From: Tubiluchus corallicola
Lineage: Eukaryota; Priapulida; Priapulimorpha; Priapulimorphida; Tubiluchidae
Length of the DNA: 64,000 nucleotides
Reading direction: 5' to 3'
Assembly (NCBI GenBank): GCA_030141605.1
Contig: JAQGDQ010000011.1
Location: forward strand, 300,441 to 364,440
In this document: piece by piece, positions 1-12,169 of the stretch
Layout of the letters: each line of letters opens with the position of its first letter
How positions within the stretch are numbered: position 1 is the first letter of the stretch
Program-made: the position numbers and the translations under genes
Notes under the pieces: model-generated
Told to the model about the DNA's origin: nothing
Databases searched by the model: none
The model's input: the letters and a program-made list of their open reading frames with translations, nothing else

Positions 1-706
1 TTTCCAAATAAGTGCAAAACAACTGGCCACATAATTATATAAGAGTAAGGCCGACGAAAGTTCTAAAAAGCAAAATGTTTGTGCATAAATATTTATACTT
101 ACAGGCCTATACGTTTACACTTGTTCATATTTTATGCAAATAGTAATAGTCCGAATTATAAAAACCTTTACTAAGAAAATCATGAGCCAACAAAACACAT
201 GCAAAATGTTTGTGTTTTCACTGAGCAAACATTAGTAATAACTTCAGAAATTCATTAAGAAATGGTAACGCGTAGGCCTATGTGATTTCCTTTTGCAAGC
301 GTCTTTATAACCTTGTCAGTACATTGATGAGCATGTACTTAAAAAGTGTATAAAGTATTTACTTGGTTTAATGAACTAAGTTTTATAGACGGTGCTATTA
401 TTAACTTTAAATTGTTAAAAATTTAAAACAATTCGCCTACAAAAAATCTTTAATTGCAACTAATAAAAAGAGGTGGTGCAGCACGTACGAAATTTTTGAA
501 TATTTAAATATAAAATTTTGATAGTTTAAAATAGAATTATTTGCACCGAAAGCAACCAGCTTTTGTCTTCTCCAATTCGCTTGCCTTGGGAACCAGTGGG
601 ATGGCTCCCGCTCCAGACCCTCTACATCTACGATTATTATACTGATTTTTGCAGAATTTCATTGTCGTCTCCAGTAGTGCTTGTGTACATGTAAACCAAG
701 ACTTAC
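1..706. other. Left-edge non-coding stretch, probably intron of the LOXL gene
   Basis: AT-rich sequence with no exon that I could match to the lysyl oxidase catalytic domain on the minus strand. The exon at 707-824 ends in a donor site (GTAAGT) and the rest of the copper-binding and catalytic exons are not found here, so this is most simply intron leading off the window. Confidence 0.5.
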
Positions 707-824
707 AGATGACATTTGTGCCATTGCCACTTGTGTTTCTCCTGGTGTGGTAGAAAGACTGCGTGACCAACGTTGACAATTCTTGTGCTGAACCGCAGTA
801 ATCGTCTGGTTTTAAAAATCCAAT
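707..824 (-). CDS. LOXL exon 6: catalytic domain up to the copper site
   Basis: Acceptor TTTTTCTAG; encodes [20 protein letters not shown], then [18 protein letters not shown], and ends in phase 2 at GTAAGT. The split codon begins CT, so the residue after the first CH would be Leu where family members usually carry Gln or Arg. Confidence 0.85.
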
Positions 825-3800
825 CTAGAAAAATTAAAGCAAGTTACAATTTCTATTGTAAACACGATAATGTAGAGAACAACACCGGCTTATCTAATAA
901 CACTGCTGACCTACATTGCCAACGCACACTGACAAATCTAGTCCCGACCAAATATGGTGCTCGTATGGTCTCAAGGCTGTTTACATAACAAGCCCATCAG
1001 TCACACGTAGGTGAATTAATTGAGTCCTGGTCATTGTAGCCAGGAACTAGTGTGGTCAGCCGCTAATGTGGTCAATTGCCATTAAAACGTGCAACAAAAA
1101 CAACGTAATGATTCATATGGCATAGGACAGAGATATAGTCACTGAGAAAAACAGACCGAAGTCTGTCGACTCGTAAAATGGACCTTTTGTGCTTTTTCAC
1201 TTGGACCAGAATTTGAAAACGCTCACTGATATTGCTTTTTGTTGGTTACATTTAGTGTTTTGCGCCCTTGTTAAATTGTCTCACTGAGCAACTCTAAAAA
1301 ACTGCTGACACCGTCTACGAAGGAGAGTCTGGGCCCAGTTTCACAAAGCCGTCACTAACTTAGCGGTGTCGTTATTAATAGTTAAGTGAATGTAATAACG
1401 ACGTCGTTAACTTAGTGACAGCTTTGTGAAACCGGCCCCTGGACTTGAAAGCTTTGCCGGACTGAGGACGACAAGTGCATAAAGGGCATAAAAACCAATA
1501 ACAGATTAAAAATGTTTTAATGAAAAGTTGTTTTAACATTAAAATTATAATATCCTATAAACAATGTTTTTAGCCAGCGAGTAATTATCTAGTTATTTAT
1601 AAGAATGAAGTTAAACTGCTTACTGAAATGGCTTCTATCTACCGCGTAAGCAGATGAAGCCAGACAGTTTTCCTCCATTGCGCACTGCAAGAAGAAAAAT
1701 TGCCTGTCCTCCAAATGGGCTGTGCTTTCCAGGAGTTGAGTGTCTATGGTGAGGTCCGCAAGTTCTGCAAGAATAAGCTTTTAAAATTATTTAGCCTATT
1801 CGCGTTCAGACAGTTACTGCAGTGGAAAAGTACGTTGGAAACTGGTTTGTTTTGTTTTAGGATGGCAACACTTTTGTGACACTATATGTAATGCCAAACG
1901 TACTTGTATTCTGAGCAACGCGAGCTGATAGACTGAAACTGTCAATATAAAATAAATTCGAATCAAAAATCCCAGTGTGTGCTGAACAGACAAGTCCTGA
2001 AATGTGGACAAAGCTTTGCTAATAAACAATTTTCTTAGATAAATCATCAGTATTTTTTATATGGGTTTACACTGACTAGTCGTCACATATGCAAAGACGT
2101 TCACAACACCTGTTGTAGTAGACAATGGTCAACTAAATGCTGACATGGCTGATGGCGTGAATTTCATACAGGCATTAAAATATCCGTGTTTATAGTTTTA
2201 CAATTACCTTGTGCACATATTACGCCAGCAATATTGTTTCGTCCCGGGCAAAAGACATTTTCTTTGTTACCATGACTACACTCAAGTAAATTAGTCTCGT
2301 TACCGTTGCAGTGTAAATCACTAAGTAAAATTTTCTTCGCGTTTTCACCAAAATCATGAGATATCTGAAAATATACAAGTTTGCATAATGCAGCTGCGAA
2401 TCAGTTAAATCGCACAGTGACTTCATTTCGTTAATTTTCTTCTTTGTGCATAAATGAACATATCTTCGAGGAAAACAGGCAAGATCAGCACGGCGAATGA
2501 AACCATCCGGAGTGAACCTTTTACGCGAAGCATACGAAGAATTAAGGGTTTCACGGGCATAAGGTTATCTACAAATGAATTGCCTAAACATAAAGGCTAT
2601 GTACAATTATACACACAGCGGTGTTATTTGATTAAAATTAAATTTAAAAATAAAATATTAGATTCATGCGCAGGTCAGATTGCCATCAAACTTCTCAGAA
2701 ACTAATAAAAATGTTGCGGAGTTCTTCAATTTTTGTATGAACTGATCAACAGCGTTTGTCGTTACTCGCGACTACTCATCATTGAGGCTAACCGCTGATA
2801 GAGATCCTGAAACTTTGGACAACGAGAAAATAAGCTGCATATTCTGTCTTACAAGTGTCCAATTCTATTGTCTAAATGTCCTATACATGCGACCAAATAA
2901 ACGGACGAGAAAAAGAATGGGGAAGAATTAGCGTAGTGCGGCTGGTGCCATAACCGGCCATTTAGCCTACCTGTAAAGCTGACTGCGCATGCTTATATCC
3001 CAAATGTCTGCAGGCCACCATTGCGGCAAATATATTCCAGGAGTCTGCACATATGAACCCCCATGTTCCCGGATAAAATTTAACTTCTAAACGTCCTCCG
3101 TTGCTTTTCACATCTCTTTCAATCAGCCGCATTTGAAATGTGTTGCTGGTTTCCTGAAAAATTTCCACTAGTACATGAAAGATAGATGGTCAGAGGTCAA
3201 GGTCATGACAAAGACTATTTCAGTTTTTATAGCTATAGCCAAAATGCAATTTATACATCAGCTGGAGCAAAAAATGTGTCAGAATTTAGACTATAATAAT
3301 AACAGAAATGAGCAGCATACAAAGTTAACATTTGACAGCGTTATATTACAGTGCATTAGCCTTTGGCTGTGAAAGAAAAAATTGCAGCTTTAGTGGCTTT
3401 GAAGTTATGACAGATAGACATTTGCATTTTAAAAAATTAAACATGGAATAATATCAAATAATCACCAACTGAAAAACAGCCACGTTCAGCGACTTATCAA
3501 GCACTCAGTACATGGAGCAACACAATAAGGAGAACAGCCAAATTTAATTTACAGATTGGAAACTACCAAAGAAAATAAAGCACTGATTTATTGCCAAGAA
3601 ACAGCAGGAAAATCTGCCGTTCCCTTAAAGAGAATGTGTGCAACCGCCACGCAAAACCGTTTGATGCAGAGGAACTAAAAGCAAAAATTGTTGAGTACTG
3701 GGACTAAATACGCCTTAAAGAAATGAGAAACTGTGTCAGTTTTTGGAAAAAACATCTTCATTAAGTTTGCACCAGGTCTTCACTTGTTTCACTGGCAAGG

Positions 3801-5120
3801 TACTCAAATAATTTAACAAAGGTAGAACTAACATTTAACACATTTAACGTAAAACGAAAACTTGTCATATGCATGTAAATAAACCATAAATTACCAGTGC
3901 ACTAGCTTCTGATTCTCAAAGGTATTATGCGTGGGGCGACGATATGTGCATTGGTTTTATCGTAGCAAATTATGTATAATATTGTTTTACATCTATTGAG
4001 AAGAAAGAGCATTACAAAATCAGACGCTTCTTCAGCACTTACTTTTTTTACTGAAATGGCTTCAGTGGGTAAGGTTGATCTAAGAAGATGACTGCGCGAA
4101 GCATTTGCACCATTTGCACATTCAACCCCTGCAGCCTCGCTGACGTCACAATTGCGAACTCTCCAACCATCAAATCTACATTCAGAAAGAAGCAGCTCTG
4201 CACCAGTGCACATAAGGTTGTTCATCCAGATCCTTCCTGAAAATATGTAAAAGTACGATAGCTGTCAGTTTTTGGCACATAATTTCTTAATTTCTAACCT
4301 GACTTATGTCACATAAGTCAGGTTAAAAATTAACAGATTTTCATTTTGTCAATGTCTGGGAGTCATTATATTTATTTGAAGAAATCCAATAGCCATTTCA
4401 GGAATTGAACACGGGGCTGTCCGAATTCCGCACGGAGCACTTACTGTACAGTGCGCTTTTCTACTCTCCGCTCAGCTGTGAATTTTAAAGCTTATTAGCA
4501 CGTTTGATTAGACGTCGGAAGAGCATGACAGTCCCAGGGCTTCGTTCCACTTTGGATATACCCAGAGTATATTTTTTATCTTTTAGGAATCCTAGAAGTA
4601 ATGATCTTAAAGTTAAAACTAAGAAGAATTCAGATATTTTGCCTTTTTAAACTGCAGGCTCGAAGAACCAAAATTTACAAAATTTACCAGAACTTACACG
4701 GTATAAAACCGTTGCCTTTCTTGATGTTAGAAGTTGCTCAAAATTCCTTAGACTTTTTTAACTTGTAATGTGAAAGAAACACTTCAACGTACGCTTTGCC
4801 CTGCCAAACGTAGAATCGTGGGTGTACCTTACCACTCCAGAGAAACCCAATTGTCTGCAGACGACCGTCGCTTCCTCCGCGTCAAATTCGTCATCACAAA
4901 TCGAACCCCACCTCCCAGAGTGATATATTTGTACATTTCCTTCTGAAGCCGTCCTGCCTCCCACTAGTCTCAAACCGCCCTCGAATCTCGACGATTTTGC
5001 TCGAACGTGGAGGGATTTTTCAACGAGATCATCACCTGTTAGTGTGGCACTTGTCAACAAGATCACATATAGCACCAGAAAGAAACTGTTAACAATTAGA
5101 CAGTCGTGAGCATTGGACAT
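707..5120 (-). CDS. Lysyl oxidase-like protein with two SRCR domains (3' truncated by window edge)
   Basis: Lysyl oxidases are secreted copper amine oxidases that oxidise peptidyl lysine in collagen and elastin to allysine and so cross-link extracellular matrix. Six exons can be joined with matching phases: 4793-5120, 4043-4236, 2971-3153, 2208-2364, 1624-1764, 707-824, giving about 373 codons. Residues about 10-28 are a hydrophobic signal peptide. SRCR domain 1 spans about 50-150 ([19 protein letters not shown], a C-terminal AGVEC) and SRCR 2 about 183-287 ([22 protein letters not shown]). The catalytic domain starts about residue 288 with [14 protein letters not shown] and [12 protein letters not shown], and ends in view at WQWHKCH, the start of the copper-binding motif. 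The remaining copper-site histidines, the quinone lysine/tyrosine and the stop codon lie off the left edge. Two SRCR domains rather than four suits invertebrate LOXL2/3-type proteins. The ATG at 5120 was chosen because it precedes the signal peptide. Confidence 0.9.
1331..1439. repeat. Short foldback element (near-perfect palindrome)
   Basis: The left arm begins GGGCCCAGTTTCACAAAGC and the right arm ends GCTTTGTGAAACCGGCCCC, its near reverse complement. Complementarity continues inward (CACTAACTTAG opposite CTTAGTGACA; CGTTATTA opposite TAATAACG). This is a hairpin MITE of about 109 bp in a LOXL intron. Confidence 0.8.
1624..1764 (-). CDS. LOXL exon 5: start of lysyl oxidase catalytic domain
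   Basis: Acceptor TTCTTGCAG; encodes [12 protein letters not shown], then [20 protein letters not shown] and [13 protein letters not shown]. The [14 protein letters not shown] block is diagnostic of the lysyl oxidase family. A closer GT at GTAGAT is possible, but the GTAAGC donor at 1623 gives the right phase and the family-typical length to the next exon. Confidence 0.88.
2208..2364 (-). CDS. LOXL exon 4: second half of SRCR domain 2
   Basis: Acceptor TATTTTCAG; reads [16 protein letters not shown], then a segment ending AGVICAQ, and stops at a GTAATT donor in phase 1. It has no in-frame ATG. Confidence 0.85.
2971..3153 (-). CDS. LOXL exon 3: first half of SRCR domain 2
   Basis: TTTTTCAG acceptor, 61 whole codons, GTAGGC donor. 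It encodes [20 protein letters not shown], then [17 protein letters not shown]. Confidence 0.88.
4043..4236 (-). CDS. LOXL exon 2: second half of SRCR domain 1 and linker
   Basis: Follows a TTTTCAG acceptor and begins [20 protein letters not shown], then [12 protein letters not shown]. The end at an AAAAAA/GTAAGT donor, phase 0, fits the next exon. Confidence 0.87.
4392..4480 (-). repeat. tRNA-derived SINE-like fragment
   Basis: On the minus strand a B-box-like GTTCAATTCC follows, at tRNA spacing, an A-box-like AGCGGAGAGTAGAAAAGCGC. The arms do not fold as a clean tRNA, so a SINE head or tRNA pseudogene in LOXL intron 1 is likelier than a functional tRNA. Confidence 0.45.
4793..5120 (-). CDS. 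LOXL exon 1: signal peptide and first half of SRCR domain 1
   Basis: Starts with ATG at 5120-5118 and ends at a GTACGT donor after the codon pair A-K, phase 1. It encodes a hydrophobic leader and the SRCR hallmarks [20 protein letters not shown] and VVCRQLGF. Confidence 0.88.
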
Positions 5121-7700
5121 GATTTCTATCGAAAAAAGTTGCTTTGTTCTTTGAATTTTTTCACAACTGATTTATGCTTTGATTCAACTTGAAATAATGC
5201 CTTAAACTCTGCAAAACGAGCTTCTCGGGTTGGGTCAACTTATACTAGCTCACTTATCAACTTACCTGTTAACTGTGTAGGCATAAGAGCCATAAATGTA
5301 CTTGATGGTGTTTTATAGCTCGCTGTTATGTTTCGACACTGCACATGTTATGAGATGTCGTGATATTACGGCGCGTTTATTATCCTATTTAACGTGTTCA
5401 CCTATGGAAAGCCCATTTGAGTAAACAAAAAGTCGTTGTGTATGGGCTTGAGTTGTGTCAGGTAACATAGGCTTACATAGCTGACAGCAACTTGCATTAA
5501 CATGCTCAGCAATAGATGGCGCTGGAAAGTTAAAAAAAGATCTATGTCAGTGAAAGGTATACATAAATAGTACATAAATTATAACAAATTATTTAATTGT
5601 CAAATACTGGGCCCAGAACAAAGCCAAGTTCCATAATGGTTTAATTGTTCCTGTATGTTATAACGGTTCAATTTGTACTCTTGCATATACGCCTTAGACC
5701 TTCTGGTGCTGCAATGCATTTATCAGTCTTTATCTCTGATCTATGATTGTGTAACTCTTAAGCTAGCGTGGAAGATTTTTCATTTTTAATTTGTATTTGA
5801 ATCATTTCTCGTATTTTTATGATTTAGTTAGCGTTACTGCATTCCATGTGCTGTAATGTGTTTCCAAGCCAATTATTTCGTAGTAGATATTATAGGTCTA
5901 ATATACGCATTGTCCTACACACTTAGTTTCTCAGCTAAATTATTTTCATCGCATTTTTAAATCATGTTTTAGTTTTTTGTCATTTCATATGCTCGTGAAC
6001 AGACCAGCTTTGTGGCTAGGTATAGGGAAGTCACTAATTATCGGTTAGATTTGCCTGGTGTTGAACTGTTCATGATTTTGGCTACTTTCAGTGCTTCGCC
6101 AGCAGACGAAGGCTTGCTGGCAATTCGTACTGGTAGTTGTGTATTGAACGTTTTCTGAAATCTTCCAATGTTGTATTGCGTAGCTGAAGTTTTGTAAGTT
6201 CTGTAATTAGCAATAAGTGATTGATTTGTTTTTAAACTTTGAAGGCTATTCGAACAGCTAGGTGGATACAGTTTGTGTAGCTAAGTGGCAAAACTCGCAA
6301 GTTCGACAAGTTCAGTCATCTACAAAAGTAAGTTAATTTAATAATTATTACCCAGTATGTACCGTTGTTTGTCTGCTTGCAGTCTCAGTTTGCTAGTTTT
6401 AGTTGAACTGCAGTTTTTAAAAGTTTCTGTACTACATATAGTTTATTGCCCGGCGTACACATGGTCGGTTATAGGTTTTACACGTACACTGTTGCTTCTA
6501 GAGTCTAGTCTAGAGTTTAGTTGCTTGACCAATATCTGTATCACTGTCATCTGCACGATTGTAATAGTAATTATAATCCGTTGCCTAGTGAGTGGTGGAA
6601 ATTCAGGGTATTTTCGTGTAGGTGTGTGTCTGTTGTGGATATGTGCTTTTAAATTGTCTCTAAAGTGAACAAAAATCCTTTTTTTGCTCTCTCGACTTCC
6701 CTGTCGTCTGTCAGCGACTAGCTGAGAGAATGTAAATAAATATTCATTGCGCGCTGCTGGTGCACGGAGCTCTTTCCATTTAGAATTGGCCGCCTCACTA
6801 GTCGGTTTGGCTTCATTAGTGTCATAGGGTCACAGCCTTCTGTCCTTTAAACAGTGTTTGCGCGACGGGGCAATTGTGTTCTGGGATCCTGGCGTTAAAC
6901 AAAACACATGTGGTGCACACATAGCAGTATTTTCTATCCTCCAGACAGGAAATGAAGCTGCTAAGATCAGATGTGGTAACCGGCGCAGTGAGAGAATGGG
7001 AAAAAGTTATACATAATGGTTAACATCGGTTGCGAAGCCACTTTGTCTATTTTCCCTAGATTTTGTTTGCCACTGGTCCAGTTTACTTTCTGATTTGCAA
7101 TTGAGACGTGTTAACCAGGGGCAGACATGTTGTTCAGTTTAGGAATTCTTTCAAACAGTAGTTAACTTCTACACCAAATTGTAAGTAATTGCCAGCTTTT
7201 GCCTGGACGTATGTACAGGCTGGTATAACCATTTGCTAGAAGGGTGGTACAAAAACAACCTTTTGGAAAACGATAATAATTGGGGATATAAAGAATGTGT
7301 TAAAAGATGTAGTCTAAAAGAAAGCAGTGAAATTGTGAAAATAAGGCTGATTGTGAAAAAACTGAAAGCAGTTACAAGAACTTTCATAAAAATAATTTAT
7401 TGTGTTCTATATGTTGTTCAGACAAGTATTCAAGTTCAACTAAGCATCTTTTCAACTGCAAAGAAAACCAAATGTCAATAAAAGAAGCAAATGTGAAAGA
7501 AGACATCATTCTAAGTGAAAATTGGGAAACATTGTAAAAGAGTATATGATTTTATTGGAAATTGTATAAATCTCAGAAAATGTTTGATAAAGAACTTAAA
7601 CTGAACAGTGTTGAATAAAATAGTGTTTAAAGAAACCCTGGATGAAGTGGATTCAGTGTATTTACAGTATTCACAGTGACGATTAACATTAGAAAACAAT
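5121..7700. other. Intergenic, no gene seen
   Basis: AT-rich DNA upstream of the LOXL start. It must include the LOXL promoter and 5' UTR, but I see no motif that fixes them. Open frames here, such as 6357-6668, show no recognisable domain. Confidence 0.4.
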
Positions 7701-7839
7701 TTATTGCCTCAAAATATTGCAAATCTGTCATGCTGTCAATATTTCGTGCGTATGTCCCACACAGCTTGTAAATCTGTCAGGTTTAAAAACACGCACAGCC
7801 AAGTTTAAAAACGAGTTCATAGAAGAAAATACTATTGTT

Positions 7840-8398
7840 AATAAAAACCCGTTAAAAGAGCAATCTTTACATACATCCTTACTCAGAAAGGCCAACACAC
7901 CAACCCTAAAGTCCCCCTTAACAACAGACTATGTCATTTCTGTAAAGATCAAAAAATTGATGACGAAAAGCATTTAGTTCTTGAATGTAACTATTATAAT
8001 TATTTAAGACATAGCCTGTTTTTTCATGTCATTGAAATTTTCCCAAACTTTATTAATATTATGGTACAGGAAACATTTATATTTCTAATGAATGGAAATG
8101 AAAGTGAACTTGCAAATTTAATTTCAAACTGTATTACAAACTGTTTTAAAAGAAGAAAATGATATCTTAGTTGCAGAAAACCATATTCAATTGATAGCAA
8201 AAGCACATTATTGTAATTATATAATTTTTGTGAACGTGTAAATACTATTTACTGTTTAACCTCTACTGTTTCTTTTACTGTTTAATAATTATGACGATTA
8301 TACCCAAGTGTTGGGATGCTTTGTATGTTGTGTGATTTTTTTATGCAAATTGTATTGTATATTGTTTTGTGTCGTTCGTCAATAAACTATTATGTAAT
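7840..8398 (+). mobile_element. Degraded 3' end of a non-LTR (LINE) retrotransposon
   Basis: A frame without ATG reads NNRLCHFCKDQKIDDEKHLV, then LECNYYNYLRHSLF, up to a stop near 8160. This C-x2-C...H-x4-C pattern is typical of the C-terminal end of CR1/L2-like LINE ORF2 proteins. A 3' tail with AATAAA follows at about 8380. Upstream frames are broken. Confidence 0.65.
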
Positions 8399-8404
8399 CT
8401 TGAG

Positions 8405-8855
8405 AGGTATGATCGGAACAGCAAGTTGAAAACTCTGAGATAAATTTTTTGGCTGAACTGAAAGGCTTGGAAATTCATAGCACCTTAACCGTGCCAAACA
8501 CACTGAAGCTATCCCGAAAAACAGACTGGACGCTAAGATGATAAGACATCTGCAAGATGTGTTGGAGGATCTTGAATTCTTCGAGTCACTGCTCCAATCA
8601 CGGTTCCCGGCAATAAAGTCACAGGGAAAAAAGCCACGGAAAAAGTTGCTTTACTTGTGATTTTTTTACCTAGATTCCTAATCATATCACTCCAGATTGA
8701 AGCTGTTTGAGACTTAGTAAGCTTCCACACCGAATTTTGAAAGCATGATAGAGATAGATTCGCAGTTGTTTGAACAATACTTTAATGTAATACATTGTTT
8801 TGTTGTTGTTGTGCTTATGATATACCCCCTTAGCAAAAGGTTATGGACCACCCTG
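8405..8855 (-). mobile_element. Truncated copy of a TA-flanked DNA transposon family (copy 3)
   Basis: The right end, ACCACCCTG followed by TA, is the reverse complement of the CAGGGTGG ends at 37480 and 44321. Inner blocks also match those copies in reverse (AGACATCTGCAAG, GTCACTGCTCCAATCA, AAACTCT). The outer part of the other terminal repeat is missing, where the element abuts the LINE tail. Confidence 0.7.
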
Positions 8856-9040
8856 TATATCCATTCTAATGACGAAGCAGTTGCTATGGCACATGGGCGT
8901 TTTCATGTAAAAGGCAGTTGAAATTTTTTGCTAATTCAAATTATGTGCAGATGAACGATAAGATAGATAACTCAGTTACAGTATGATAAATTTGTCAATA
9001 TGGAAACTTACGTATTGAAATACCACCTTGTTGCTTAATT

Positions 9041-9219
9041 GTGCATTCAGACTAGCGAATTTTCTAGCCGAGTTAACTCGCCAAGTAACTCGCAAGCATG
9101 TTCAACTAGTGTCAGAGAGTTGGCAATTTCTTGCCGACAGTAACTCACAAAGCAGTTCACACCTGCGAGTTTGCTGTCAGAGAGAAAACTCGCGACAGAA
9201 AACTAGCTAGTCTGGACGC
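9041..9219. mobile_element. MITE with GCATTCAGACTAGCGA-type inverted ends
   Basis: Left end GTGCATTCAGACTAGCGAAT; the right end ACTAGCTAGTCTGGACGC is its approximate reverse complement. The inside is full of AACTCGC/GCGAGTT motifs in both orientations. Related to the element at 61001-61200. Confidence 0.65.
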
Positions 9220-9939
9220 GGCGTTATACAATGTAGTTGAACAGATATTACTTTACATTGAACATGTACCAAAACGGAAATCCCACTACAAAATTGTCTA
9301 TTGGATTCCCGTAAGGAATTTTTGATTAATTGTTGTAGAATCTGTGTAGTATGTAGAAAAACACAACAATCCTGTTACATTCCTGTACCGTTTCCCATTG
9401 TAAATGTGCTGCCCGTTTCCTCAGGTCAAGTTTGTACAACGTTATAATTTCACGAAACCCACCGGCTTCTCGTAACCTCAGTTCCACTTTCTCTCTGGTA
9501 GCATCATGTATCCAATTCGTGCAAATTCTAGTAGACTTAAACAATTATTATTTAAAAATTAAAAGCAAATTTTTATTTGTGTTTAAAGCCTTAACTTTTT
9601 TATTTATTGTTACTTGAGGCATAATAACATTCAAAATGCATTTTAGAACTGGCAGAATCTTGGACGAAACCAAAATCAACCGTCATAGCCACATCTTAGA
9701 AACAATTTCGTAGCACAGAATTTTGAGTGAAACAAATTGGTGATGCATACATTAATTTTCAATAAAAAAACTGAACTTCAGACAACGTCTAATAGCGATA
9801 ACAAAAACTATTTTTGGCATATTGATTTTTACTAGCAGCAATGCTACTGTTGTCTTCGTATTCATAAGTTTAATTTTAGTCTGAATAGTTTTCCAATCAA
9901 AGTCAGTAGAATCCAGTTAGAATCCAGTAGAGAGTATGA
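9220..9939. other. Intergenic, nothing recognised
   Basis: No coding signal or repeat structure that I could support. Confidence 0.35.
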
Positions 9940-10027
9940 TCGTGCTCAACGAATGAAGTTAAGCATTGCTCAGCATGGTTGGTAAATAGATACATGCCCG
10001 TCTGGAAAACTCCCGCATGCTGGATGG
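9940..10027 (+). repeat. 5S rRNA-like fragment
   Basis: Contains TGAAGTTAAGCATTGCTCAG, then a GTCTGGAAAACTCCCGCATG stretch, collinear with the middle and 3' part of eukaryotic 5S rRNA (CGAAGTTAAGCAACG and the following GGGTGACCGCCTGGG). It is too diverged to be functional. It could be a 5S pseudogene or the head of a 5S-derived SINE. Confidence 0.5.
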
Positions 10028-11135
10028 TTTCATTTCCCGTTATTTACCTCGCCGAGAGAATATGTATGTGCATTGCAAACATTGCTAAGAGGCTGGTACC
10101 GCTTCTGTAATCTTAGAAAATTAGCTTGACAATATCCTAGATACCAGTCTTAGCACAACCATTAAGTAGGTGCAGCTTCGAATGATAGATTTCGGCTAGC
10201 AGAATGCCGCACAGAAGAAAAAAACGCTAGCTGTATCAACTGTGGTGACTAGCAGTTTACAATCTCCTCTCCTTCCCAATCCCCAGTGTCTTAATGTTGT
10301 AACACGAAGCTAATATTAGTAAACAGTGACATCTATTCAGTAGGACGTCCCCATTTCTCACGTCCAGCTTGTTCGCGGAGTGTCGCGGAAGCCGCCTCAT
10401 TTGCCAGTTTTACTCGGGAATTGCTTCCAGAAATTTTGCATCAATTCCTAGAGGAGTCCGACTTACGAAAATTGGAGTTTTCTGTTGTTCACATTTACTG
10501 GTAGCTTGTGCCATAAATACCAAAACATTCTGCATCTTAATTGGCTGAATATCATTCTAGACCTTCAGAGGTTCTGTGCACAGCGGGGTGTTGGTAGATT
10601 AGCCCACGTGTGAACTCGTAATGGTCATCTGCAGAAGAATTTTACTGGCAGTAAATGGGCCTTAGGCAGCAAAGGTTGAAATTCTCAAGACAGTAAAAAA
10701 TACAGGTTGCTAATAGAGTGCAGTTCTGGCTCGTTGTAATAGCACAATATTCACACACATCCTGGCGGTGTCACCCATCAAACTACTAATCTGCCCCAGC
10801 ATTGCCAAATTTTGGTTACACCAGTCAGCTTACTCAGAGCTTTTTTCTCACCCTCAATGTTTCGTAAGTTTCGTTGTTCATTGGGAGCGGCAGTACCTCT
10901 CTCCCGTCGCCAGATCTTCAGCCTTAAATAAGCACTAAAATATTGCTTTATACAGCAGTATATTAGAATTTGCTACAAAAGCAGTTAATTGTTAATAGTG
11001 CAAGTTCTAGACTTCTAGTATTTAATGCACTAATTTGAGTAAATGAAAATCAAATGTATGACTATTTCTTTAAGGAAATTCTCAATTTTGACGCCTGTGG
11101 CCATGTAATCAATGCCTATGTAAGCTGACCATCAC

Positions 11136-11136
<1 letters not shown>
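10028..11136. other. Intergenic, nothing recognised
   Basis: No exon-like or repeat signal stood out. Confidence 0.35.

Positions 11137-11196
<60 letters not shown>
11137..11196. repeat. (AT)n microsatellite
   Basis: About 60 bp of uninterrupted AT dinucleotide. Confidence 0.95.
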
Positions 11197-11200
<4 letters not shown>

Positions 11201-11737
11201 CCGGATAGCCGGGAGAGAGAGTACAAGCTCTTTTTCACGCATTTCAATTCAGCGAATATAATGTTTGTGAAAATTATTTCATTTCAAATTCCCATGCAAA
11301 TTCCTTACATTACTCTTCTCGCTGAATGTAATAACAAACCTATAAAAAACCAATAGATTGTAATTATTGTGGGCGGTATACTAGCCAAAAATTTGGAAAT
11401 GAGCGTGACGTCAGTAAATTTGAGTAAGAAGTCAATCATCATTTCCTATCCTTGGCTGTCTAATTACGCTTTAGTACGTTGCGGCCATTTATTAACCTGC
11501 TGTTTTTATTACACCCGGCTTTTCCTGCTTGGAGGGAAAAAGAGACTCCGAGTTTAGAGGAGGCGAGCGAGCGCATGTGATTGTTTTTGTGCGGGGGCGC
11601 TGCTTAGATGGTTTTTGCGTTTCTTGTTTTGTGCTTTGCGTGAAATCACAGCGGGTGAACTCCGCGCGTAAAGAAATCGCAATCTGAGAACGTTTTAAAG
11701 GCCCGGATGTGCAGTCAATCGTCGGCTAAATTTACAT

Positions 11738-12060
11738 TAATAAGCCTTTTCACAGTTCCAGCGATTAATGATGATCGTGAGAAGGTCAAAGGTTAAGTGT
11801 ATAAGACAACACTTATCTAGTTCATTATTTCTTGTTCCAAGCAAGACCCTACTAGTAAATCACTCTACTCACAGACTAATGAATAATTTAGTAAGTCCAC
11901 GTAAAACAACTGCTGAAGTTACTGTACTGATGCAGCAGATGGCTTTGCTTTACCAACATGTCACATGACGGAGGTAGTTAAGACGCGTTGCTGGGGTTCA
12001 CTTAACCTTTGACCAACAGCACTGCGCATGCGTACAACGAAACTGTGGAAAAGCTTATTA
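11738..12060 (+). mobile_element. Foldback MITE, copy A
   Basis: Ends TAATAAGCCTTTTCACAG and CTGTGGAAAAGCTTATTA form inverted repeats, with the inner block GGTCAAAGGTTAAGTG repeated as CACTTAACCTTTGACC. About 323 bp. The centre matches copy B at 14657-15063 in the opposite orientation. No coding capacity seen. Confidence 0.8.
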
Positions 12061-12169
12061 TTTCAGTTGTAGAAGTGGACAGTTTAAAGTTTTACACCTG
12101 CGTGGGGTTAACTTTCAGTAAATGTTAAGTGTGATAGTATAAACTCACAACTGTTTAAATTTTTATGTT

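Noticed and set aside
537-779. 80-codon minus-strand open frame as a separate gene
   Set aside because: It overlaps the LOXL exon at 707-824 in a different frame and continues into intron.
6357-6668. 103-codon plus-strand open frame, hydrophobic
   Set aside because: No recognisable family, no splice partners, composition like AT-rich non-coding DNA.
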